Source of the DNA: Sanderia malayensis
Taxonomy: Eukaryota > Cnidaria > Scyphozoa > Semaeostomeae > Pelagiidae
DNA: 64,000 nucleotides
Assembly (NCBI GenBank): GCA_013076295.1
Contig: RQOL01000699.1
Location: 4,464,001-4,528,000 of the forward strand
Direction: 5' to 3'
Below are positions 56,789 to 64,000 of the stretch, in pieces. Below the pieces are notes generated by a model. It had not been told where the DNA came from. It worked only from the letters and a program-made list of their open reading frames with translations, and searched no databases. Made by a program: the position numbers and the translations under genes. Numbering within the stretch: the stretch's first letter is position 1; every line of letters starts with the position of its first letter.

Positions 56789-58850
56789 CAGGGGGGTTCT
56801 TTGCAGATGACCTGGTGACCAGCTACCCAGATACTGAGGCAGCCCTGGAGCTTTATGAGAAAGCAAAGGAAAGGATGACTGAGAGGGGGTTTACATTGCG
56901 TAAATGGAAGAGCAATGACAGGCCACTTGCAAATGAGATAGCACAGAGAGAAGGAAGGAAGGATGGAGAGCCTAATTCAGAGACATCTATGTTAAGGAAG
57001 CCTTGAGGAGAGAGGAAAGCAGTGTAGAAGCCAAACCCAAGGTATTAGGCATCACCTGGGACATAGGTTCAGACACCTTGGAAATTGATCTTGTCAAGGT
57101 TGGTAAGGAGATGGGCAATGCATCCCAAGCTACCAAACGGGGAATCCTCAGTACCTTTGCTTCTTTATTTGACCCTCATGGAGCTATAAGTCCGAGAGCA
57201 GTTGTGGCCAAAATCCTTTTCGAGGAGTTCTGTGTTCTCAAGCTGAGATGTGATTACCCATTTCCCGTTGAACTTGGGGCTAGATGGGACACATGGTTAC
57301 GCAATTTGACAGGAAACGGAAACAATCTCTATTCCTAGGTGCTTGCGGGACTATAACGAGTCTGACATTCTGAGCGTACAGCTGCATGAATTCGCTGATG
57401 CCAGTAAGAAGGCTTACTGCGCAATGATATTCCTGGTCTGTGAAACCACCAATGGCACGTATACAAAGCTTTTGACAGCTAAAATCCAAGTTACTCCATT
57501 AAAGCAGTTAACAATCCCTCGCCTTGAGCTTATGTCAGCCAGAGTTCTATCTACCCTTGTGGGCACAGTGATGGAAGCAATAGGCTCAAATTTGAATGTC
57601 GACAAAACATGGTACTGGCTAGACAGCACAACTGCTCTTTTTTGGATACATAACCAGGGCAAATGGAAGCAATTCGTTCAACATCGGGTTAACGAAATCT
57701 TAGGCCTAACCACTAAAGAAAATTGTAATATAAGTTTTCACAATATGGGTTTTCTGCACCTAGTCGTGTGCCAGGTGCAGAAAACCTAGCAGATCTGGGC
57801 TCCAGAGGAGTGTCAGCCGTCCACTTCAAGGACAGTAAGTTGTGGTGGCAAGGTTCAGAGTGGCTGACCAAAGGAGAGAATGCCTAGCCTAAGTTCTTGG
57901 CCACACAGGATACAGAAGATGTTGGAGTGAAGCGAAAGAAGAATGGTAGGGTAATGCTTGTCACAGAAGGAGAAGTGGGTGGAGTGAGCGATGTTATGAA
58001 TGTGAGAGCATATGGGAGCTCAGCAAAGTTGCTTAGAGTGACGGCAACTGTCTTGAGATTTATAGAGAATTTGAAAGCAAAGAAGGCAAATAGAGCGTTG
58101 AAGACAGGACGGTTGAGTGTGGAAGAGTTAGAAGCAGCAGAACGTACTTGGATAACTCCCGCTCAGCTATCCTTAAGGCAAAACCAACACTTTCAAAAGC
58201 TCTCAGTACAATTGGGTGTTGTGAAGGAGGATTAAATCTTAGTGTGTAAGGGAAGGCTAGGAAATTCTGACCTAGATTTCAGCAGCAAATATCCGATACT
58301 TCTCCTAAGAATCATCCATTTACCGATTTGGTGATCCAGGGTTGCCATGAAAGAGTTCAACACAACAAGCTGCGATTTACCTTAGCAGAATTTACAACAA
58401 AGTTCTGGGTGCCTCAGGGCAGGCAACAAGTAAAGAAGGTCATAAATAGATGCTATACTTGTAGAAGAGTAGAAAGAAGGGCATATAGACAGCCCGCTGT
58501 CTCAGATCGACCAGGGTTCAGAGTTACAGAAATCTTGCCCTTCAGTAGCATAGGGGTAGACTTCGCCGGCCCACTGTTTGTTAAGGATGGGACAAGGGGA
58601 ATGAAGAAAGTCTATATAGCTTTGTTTACTTGCTGTACCACAAGGGCTATCCATTTAGAACTTGTGGGGAACTTGAGTACCTCTACATTAATTATTCCCC
58701 TTGAAGATTTTGTTCTAGGGGAGGCACACCCAGGCTGTTCAACTCAGATAATGCAAAAGCCTTTAAGGCTACAGCTAAGTTTTAGGAAGAACTGATGAAA
58801 TGACAAATCAGTATCTTGAACATCACAGAATAACTTGGAATTTGAAATCT
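56789..58850 (+). pseudogene. BEL/Pao retrotransposon pol remnant
   Basis: It begins at the reverse-transcriptase active site (FADDLVTS in the YVDD position, then RGFTLRKWKSN). The Pao-type continuation follows (KVLGITWDIGSDTLE, LFDPHGAISPRAV), then an RNase H-like part (FADASKKAYCAMIFLV, TIPRLELMSARVL, YWLDSTTALFWIHNQGKW), the integrase zinc motif (GCHERVQH ... CYTC, 58340-58470) and the start of the integrase core (IGVDFAGPLF, later SDNAKAFKATAK). Gag, protease and most of the RT are absent. Frameshifts occur near 57000, 57340 and 57790 and stops near 58785-58800. No LTRs seen. The copy is non-functional. Confidence 0.85.
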
Positions 58851-59039
58851 GAAGTCAGGATTTTCTGGGCCGGGATTACTTTCAATATCCCCTGCTAAAA
58901 ACAATAAAATACATAATGATGGTGCAAATGATGATACAATAGCTTTGGGTGGGGGCCTACCATATTTCCGCAGAGCTTTTCTCTTCCACTTGCAGGCATT
59001 CATTTTCACCAACTTATTCCCACAACAAGAAAGTAGCAC
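58782..59039 (-). mobile_element. Retroelement fragment with 2A-like peptide
   Basis: The minus-strand frame contains SLCILLFLAGDIESNPGP; the core GDIESNPGP lies at 58866-58892. It matches the D-[VI]-E-x-N-P-G-P consensus of 2A ribosome-skipping peptides, with the usual hydrophobic run before it. In invertebrates such peptides occur at the N-terminus of non-LTR retrotransposon proteins. The frame runs into the Pao remnant, so only the N-terminal piece is left. The host element is not identified. Confidence 0.6.
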
Positions 59040-59495
59040 CTGTGTTCTTGTCGAAATGAAAATTGCCTTTTTTGGGCCTTCTCGATTCTGGCCACGAATA
59101 AAAGTTAATAACCAGCAGATAAGCCAATCAAATATCGTTTTTCCAATGTTTCTAAAACGTCTCCCTGCACTGCAGCAAAGATTACCGCCATTGATGAATT
59201 GATAGTAAAAGAAACCAGCATGCGGTTAAACGGAGGAGGATTTGAGGTCACCCGCAGGGTAGAATGACAAACAAACATCCAAACATCCAAACAAAACATA
59301 CAAACATCTTCGCAAGATTTTTTCTCGAGAGAGATTCGATTATGTTCTGCTGCGTACCCGCTTCGCTTCGCTTTGCTCCGCTACGCAGTTTCGAACCTCA
59401 AATTTAGCAGTAGGCCTAAAGACTGTAATAGGTCTAAAGTATGCTCATTGTCTTTCCCTGTCTTGTCATCGTGAGAACAGGTAAATCTGCACCCG
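59040..59495. other. Unassigned stretch
   Basis: Contains CAAACATCCAAACATCCAAAC-type short repeats at 59272-59305 and a small palindromic patch CTGCGTA...TACGCAG at 59348-59386 around CGCTTCGCTTCG. Nothing else recognised. Confidence 0.35.
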
Positions 59496-59927
59496 GGGGG
59501 GTACTCCCATTATGGCCTGACAGGGGGTCCAGTCGGTTTGAGGGTCTGATCAAATGGCTACCAAATGGACCAATTTAAGAAAATAACACTACCATTTGGG
59601 GGTATTTTCTGAAGTTGTCATTTTTTTGAGGGCTCTTCCAGTTGATTGCTGAGATGACTTATTACGAATTAAAAACGTTTTATCTTTGCCAAATCAACAA
59701 AAGTAAATGCGCAACAGGCTAATTTGTCAAAGAAGCACAAAACAAACACAAAGAAATAGCATTTACAACAAAAAACAGCTAAATGGCATCATTTTAGTTT
59801 TAATACTACCATTTGAGGGTTGTTGCAAAAATTACACCACCATTTGAGGGTGATTTTTAAAATCTTAGCTTTGGCCCTCTTTAACCCTGACTGGACCCCC
59901 CTGTCAGTCCACAATGAGAGTACCCCC
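59496..59927. mobile_element. MITE-5 (GGGGGTACTCCCAT type)
   Basis: The left end GGGGGTACTCCCATTATGG with CTGACAGGGGGTCCAGTC is mirrored by GACTGGACCCCCCTGTCAG and ATGAGAGTACCCCC. The interior has repeats of ACCATTTGAGGGT. This end type is, to my knowledge, common in cnidarian genomes. Non-coding. Confidence 0.8.
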
Positions 59928-59999
59928 TGTAACGATACTAGCCTCGTTTCTGTTAATTGTGTTTTGTTGGGCATGCGCCCTAATTGTTCGGTTGTAAAA

Positions 60000-60072
60000 T
60001 GGTCGGTGTTAGATCATAGGCTAGTATGCTACAAAAATGACGTAATACTGTGTTATCCAAATGGAGGCTAGA
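60000..60072 (+). repeat. Left arm of a 2.5-kb inverted-repeat pair
   Basis: GGTCGGTGTTAGATCATAGG, CTACAAAAATGACGTAAT and AATGGAGGCT are mirrored at 62473-62548. The pair encloses the GIY-YIG ORF and the minisatellite. Confidence 0.7.
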
Positions 60073-60428
60073 CATATCACGTCACACACCGCAAACAAAT
60101 AAAACCAGCTCCCTGGTTTACAGTCTTAGCTTTTGTTGACATTTTGACTGGCAAATGCCCATTATAATAGGAGCCAAGATCAGCTCTGAAGAATAGATAT
60201 CACTTTGAACCCATATTATCCCCTACCGTTATGAATTGACTACCATTGCTCTAAAAGTATCAATTGATGTTATATAATAGTGTCACGACTTGACTTAAAA
60301 GGAAGCAAATAAAGATGACAATGTTAAATATATCAATTCGGGCAAAAAGCTTGATTATAAATAAAACCACCAGAAGCTTCATTTTCAAAAGAAAAACAAG
60401 ATCTAAATTTTTCTTTCTTAAAACTATA

Positions 60429-60461
60429 TATTCGACTACACGAACGAGTAGTCATCATCAG
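60429..60461 (-). ncRNA. Hammerhead-ribozyme-like core
   Basis: The minus strand reads CTGATGA, a 6-bp stem GACTAC/GTAGTC closed by TCGTTCGT, then GAAT. A hammerhead needs CUGANGA, helix II and GAAA, so one core A is replaced and activity is doubtful. Penelope-like elements are known to carry minimal hammerheads in their terminal repeats, and one Penelope ORF starts 130 bp away, but on the other strand. Confidence 0.35.
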
Positions 60462-60594
60462 AGTGAAGGTTTTTTATTTACAAATCAAATGTTAAAAGCT
60501 AAAAGACCGTTACTATAGCTACATATAAACAATAAAACAATAAAAGAGCATCAATTAAAAAGCTGATAAGATAAGATGATAAGATTTTGATAAG

Positions 60595-61362
60595 ATGATT
60601 CAACGTGACCAAGAAGGAGAATGCCCGTTATACAGAGGAAAATTTTGGCAACGCGAGGAAAGACAAAGTAGGAAAGAGGAAAAGAAACACAACTGGTATC
60701 GGAAAAAGGGTGATGAAGTAGTATTATTTGTTGATGCTACACCTCATGGGCAGCTTGCTAAGGAATGCAGACAAGCTCTTAAAGAAAGTGAAATCAAGAT
60801 CAAAGTAGTGGAAAAGGCAGGAAAGTCATTAAAGAGATGCTTGTGCCGCTCTGATCCCTTCAAACGTACAGGTTGTGAAAATGAAAAATGTCATCTCTGC
60901 AAAATAGGTTCTGACGTCAACTGCAAGAATAGGGAACTGGTTTACGAGATGAAGTGCCAAGGCTGCCAAAACGAAGAAGGAATGTATATCGGGGAAACAG
61001 CGAGAAGCATAGGCGAAAGAATAAACGAGCACATCTCCGGATATGAGAATAAAAGTAAAAACTCTGTCTTCCATAGACATATAGTCGACGAACACCAAGG
61101 TATCCCACAGGAAATCGAGATCAAAGTTCTAGCTAATTGTCGAAATGATGCTATGCTCAGGCAGGTTACAGAGGCCTTATACATTAAGGAATTAAAGCCA
61201 GTAATAAACATGAAAGAAGAATGGGGAAACACGAACAATATGAGAGAAAGACGCAACAAGTATAATGATTCGAGGAACTTAAAAACAAAAGAAAAGATCG
61301 ATCATCGAACACGATCAACAGTTGAGACGCAACATTCGAAAACAAACAGTTCATCTCACTGA
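60595..61362 (+). CDS. Penelope-like element GIY-YIG endonuclease ORF
   Basis: An open frame of 255 residues. After a charged N-terminus (REERQSRKEEKKHNWY) and a FVDATPHGQLAKECRQALK region comes a zinc-knuckle-like CLCRSDPF ... GCENEKCHLCK (about residues 83-104). The GIY-YIG nuclease follows: LVYEMKCQGC, then GMYIGETARSIGERINEH (about residues 117-150), with Arg and the downstream ALYIKELKPVIN element. In Penelope-like retroelements this nuclease follows the reverse transcriptase and nicks the target. No reverse transcriptase frame precedes it here, so this is an endonuclease end that has stayed open. The C-tail is charged and Ser/Thr-rich. Start choice is uncertain because stops lie just upstream in all frames. 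Confidence 0.8.
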   Translation: MIQRDQEGECPLYRGKFWQREERQSRKEEKKHNWYRKKGDEVVLFVDATPHGQLAKECRQALKESEIKIKVVEKAGKSLKRCLCRSDPFKRTGCENEKCHLCKIGSDVNCKNRELVYEMKCQGCQNEEGMYIGETARSIGERINEHISGYENKSKNSVFHRHIVDEHQGIPQEIEIKVLANCRNDAMLRQVTEALYIKELKPVINMKEEWGNTNNMRERRNKYNDSRNLKTKEKIDHRTRSTVETQHSKTNSSSH

Positions 61363-61557
61363 TGTAGCTACCGAAGGGCAGCGAAAAATTTTTGAGGAAA
61401 AATGAAAAATAAAATGTAAGTACATGTTATGTGTGTTTAATTATGGTGCAAAAATGAATTTACCAAAATATAATTTGTCCTACAACACACGCGATCTGTT
61501 AAAGAGGCTAGCGCTAAATGTTAGCAAAAGAAATATTAATTAAAAAGCTTTAAAGGC
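61363..61557. other. 3' flank of the GIY-YIG ORF
   Basis: AT-rich, probably the untranslated end of the element. CTGATGTAGCTACC...GCAGCGAAAA at 61359 vaguely resembles a hammerhead core but lacks the conserved GA after CTGAT. Confidence 0.3.
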
Positions 61558-61830
61558 GTATGTCGTATGTCGTATTCAATTCAATCGTATATGTCGTATT
61601 TCATTCAATCGTACGTCGTATTCCATTTCATCATATGTCGTATTCCATTCAATCGTACGTCGTATTCCATTTCATCATATGTCGTATTCCATTCAATCGT
61701 ATGTCGTATTCCATTCAATCGTACGTCGTGTTCCATTTCATCATATGTCGTATTCCATTGAATCGTATGTCGTATTCCATTTCACCGTATGTCGTATTTC
61801 ATTGTACTGTATGCCGTAATGTGTTTTGAT
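61558..61830 (+). repeat. 22-bp minisatellite
   Basis: About twelve units of the form CGTATTCCATTCAATCGTACGT, alternating with CGTATTCCATTTCATCATATGT. Since 22 is not a multiple of three, all frames stay open over long runs, which makes false ORFs on both strands. Confidence 0.9.
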
Positions 61831-61906
61831 ATGTCGTAATGATGTCGTAATGAAAGAAAACCGTTGAGCGTTGAGTCGTCGTGTTGCAAACAGCAGACCA
61901 TGAAAT

Positions 61907-61968
61907 GAATACGATTGAATGAAATACGACATATATGACGAAATGGAATACGACATACGATGGAATGA
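61907..61968 (-). repeat. Inverted arm of the 22-bp minisatellite
   Basis: AATACGATTGAATGAAATAC and GAAATGGAATACGACATACG are the reverse complement of the units at 61558-61830, separated by about 75 bp of unique sequence. Confidence 0.8.
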
Positions 61969-62472
61969 AAAATGCAATTCATTTTTGGATATTGAATACA
62001 ACACGACGTTTGGTTTTGTACGACGATTTTTGTCATACACATACACCGGTAAAAACATCACAATAGGCTTTGTCGCAACAAATCAAATCAAATCAGTTGT
62101 TACTGATGCTGTACTTCATTTATTAGGAACCAAAGCGTTGATGGCTAAGAAGTTGAAAGAGCTTATATTTACTACCAGACAAAATCTTTCAATATGCTAG
62201 CATCTCTGTAAATTAACTAAGCACAAATTTGGAACAATACCACTTGATAAAATCATGAAAAAGCTCTGTTTATCTTATGTATTTGAATGCCGAAAAAATA
62301 TGGATAACAATTATATATACAAATATATATTTCGACAGTAGTAGAAATATATGAAAATTAACAAATCTTAAACTAAATCATCATTAATTCCAAAAAGCTT
62401 TGATCAAACTGCAATGAACATGTTCTCTTCACGTCTTTCAACAATATTGTCAGTGTGCTGTGTTGCACAGCA

Positions 62473-62548
62473 TTCCAAGCCTCCATTGGAATATAAAACC
62501 ATTACGTCATTTTTGTAGCACACTAGCCTATGATCTAACACCGACCTT
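62473..62548 (-). repeat. Right arm of the 2.5-kb inverted-repeat pair
   Basis: Contains AGCCTCCATTGG, ATTACGTCATTTTTGTAGCA and CCTATGATCTAACACCGACC, mirroring 60000-60072. Confidence 0.7.
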
Positions 62549-62974
62549 GTAAAATGTGAGAGTTATAAAATGGCTGACTTGAAACTCGTGTATTCATTTG
62601 CCTTCTTTTCCTGCGAACTTTACACCCCCCCCCCGGAATCTGCAGCACTCAAGGTTGCCGCATTTAGAATTTGATGGTGGATGGTCATCTTTCAATACGG
62701 GAAGTGAAGTGGTTTGTCGTCAATGCACAGAGTGCCATGAATGCATACTAACGCCTTCCCGACAAGGCATTGAATACAGGGCTCCCGACTCCCTTTGTGA
62801 AAACTTCCACGCAATCTTGTCGCCATATTCGAATATATGTTAAAAATGTTACGCATGTATTTAAAAAGTTACTCACCACTTCCTTCCAAACACACACACA
62901 AGTTTCTTCCAAAAGTCACTCAATTTTGTAAAATTTCAAATAACCAGATATACTAGCCACATCTCAAAAGTGAA

Positions 62975-63400
62975 TTGCAAGCCACATATTACTTTTGTTT
63001 ACATTTAGAAGGATAAATAAAGGTACCTAATCTTTGCATTCTTTGTTGTCGGTATTGCTCCTCGAGCAATTAGACAGTCATAGGCAGAAACAAAGAAACT
63101 CCTCGTCAAGCGTAATTTCGCTTAATTTAGTCGAACAAAAACATTTCAATGAGAAGACGCGTTGCCTTGAGGACGAGGCGTTGCCTTGATTGGTGCACGT
63201 AGTCTTACGAATGAGTCAAAGGCACTCACCCCTGAAGACGGTTCTGGCCCACATTGCTTTGCGCCCTGTTGCAAAAACAGAAGCCGGCGGACACGTTAAG
63301 TAATCGGTTCTAATGAAAGTTGATTAAGTTGCCATAAGATCACTTTTCGTTGGACACGCAAAGGAATACAATTTCATTTGAAATCATTCAAATCGTCATA
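62975..63400. repeat. Repeat Y, rearranged copies in both orientations
   Basis: 62975-63110 is the inverse of 53650-53765 (AGCCACATATTACTTTTG, CGAGCAATTAGACAGTCATA). 63290-63400 is a direct copy of 53490-53580 (GGACACGTTAAGTAATCGGT, GAAAGTTGATTAAGTTG). The DNA between them (63111-63289) is not repeated in the window. Confidence 0.6.
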
Positions 63401-64000
63401 TTTCCATCCATTCCCTGACCATATGATCCATGGAATCCCCATTTAAGAGCCTTGTTATTATGTTACATTAGTCCCCAAAAATTTCGGACGGTTGCAAATT
63501 TACAAATGGTACATCGTTTCTTGTATCAGTTTTTAGCGAATGCTTTCGGTCTATTCAAATTTGGGATGAATTAGATGGAAGAAAGCAGCAAGAAACACAC
63601 TGCTAATACTCTCCAAGAACTGACGAGGGTGTTTTCGAACGAAAAAGACAGCCAAGCTTCAGTGAAGATGAATAAGGAATTATTTCCAAATCTTTGCCAA
63701 ATTTTACTTAGTTTATTGATAGTTATATTGCTAGTAGCTAATGGTATTAATTGGTAGACATAAGGACCGCTACAAGGTACAAATGTTTTGATACACCGAT
63801 CGCTCCGATTACTCCGACGTAACCGGAACGGGCAGGAAAATGGTAATTGCCTTACTTACAAAGCGTTGTAAGGTCTTGACGGAGATAAAAGAGACGATGG
63901 ATTCTTGCAGTGCCCCAAACTTGAAAAGCTAATCCTGTGGAAAATGAGAAGCGGAATTGGACAGAAAACCCCAAAACGGAATCTCTTGCGTTAGGTGAAG
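63401..64000. other. Right edge of the window
   Basis: No recognised repeat or gene. A 60-codon plus-strand frame at 63575-63757 ends with a hydrophobic stretch (LCQILLSLLIVILLVAN) that could be a membrane segment, but nothing else supports it as a gene. Confidence 0.3.

Noticed and set aside
61359..61395. Second hammerhead ribozyme after the GIY-YIG ORF
   Set aside because: The core reads CTGATGTA, lacking the invariant GA, and the helices are poor.
61560..61829. Overlapping long frames in the minisatellite
   Set aside because: They come from a stop-free 22-bp repeat read in several frames on both strands.
63575..63757. Small membrane protein gene at the right edge
   Set aside because: One hydrophobic stretch in a 60-codon frame is not enough; no splice or homology support.

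Overview
The window is animal nuclear DNA: AT-rich, intron-bearing and full of transposon remnants. The mix of repeats (CR1/L2-like and Penelope-like elements, BEL/Pao, many TIR MITEs, a MITE starting GGGGGTACTCCCAT, a P2X7-like zinc domain inside a TIR element, a 2A-like peptide) fits a cnidarian, probably an anthozoan. That placement is an inference from repeat style; no marker gene proves it.

Positions 1747-52033 hold a head-to-tail array of nine complete genes, all on the minus strand, for SLC17-family (sialin-like) organic-anion transporters. I label them A (leftmost) to I (rightmost); transcription runs from I towards A. Each has ten coding exons with the same intron phases (0,1,0,1,1,0,0,1,0) and, once spliced, an open frame of 494-500 residues, about the length of human sialin. 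I found no frameshift or internal stop in any exon. A, B, C and D form one subgroup by exon sequence and flanks. E, F and G form a second. H shares its exon 1 type with D and half of its exon 10 with F/G. I is the most divergent. F and G lie in two nearly identical 5-kb units whose breakpoints fall inside exon 10. A decayed tenth copy lies between D and E. The first 75 bases match the spacer between array genes, so the array probably continues to the left.

The paralogues differ where function should be affected: the second conserved TM4 glutamate is kept only in E, the N-terminal tail is variable, the TM1 motif changes in H and I, and the C-terminal acidic dileucine is lost in E. Two genes (C and I) use GC instead of GT at the intron 8 donor.

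The introns and spacers carry inserts whose ends can be defined by comparison with empty sites in sister genes. They include hAT-type MITEs with 8-bp target duplications, a MITE family in intron 4 in both orientations (one copy with a nested MITE), a long-TIR fold-back element with 189-bp internal repeats, a TIR element carrying a broken P2X7-like domain, and two non-LTR retrotransposon 3' ends.

Positions 52034-64000 hold no recognisable host gene. This part is a nested repeat field: inverted MITE pairs, a 5'-truncated BEL/Pao pol remnant (about 56789-58850), a fragment with a 2A-like motif, an intact Penelope-type GIY-YIG ORF (60595-61362) and a 22-bp minisatellite.
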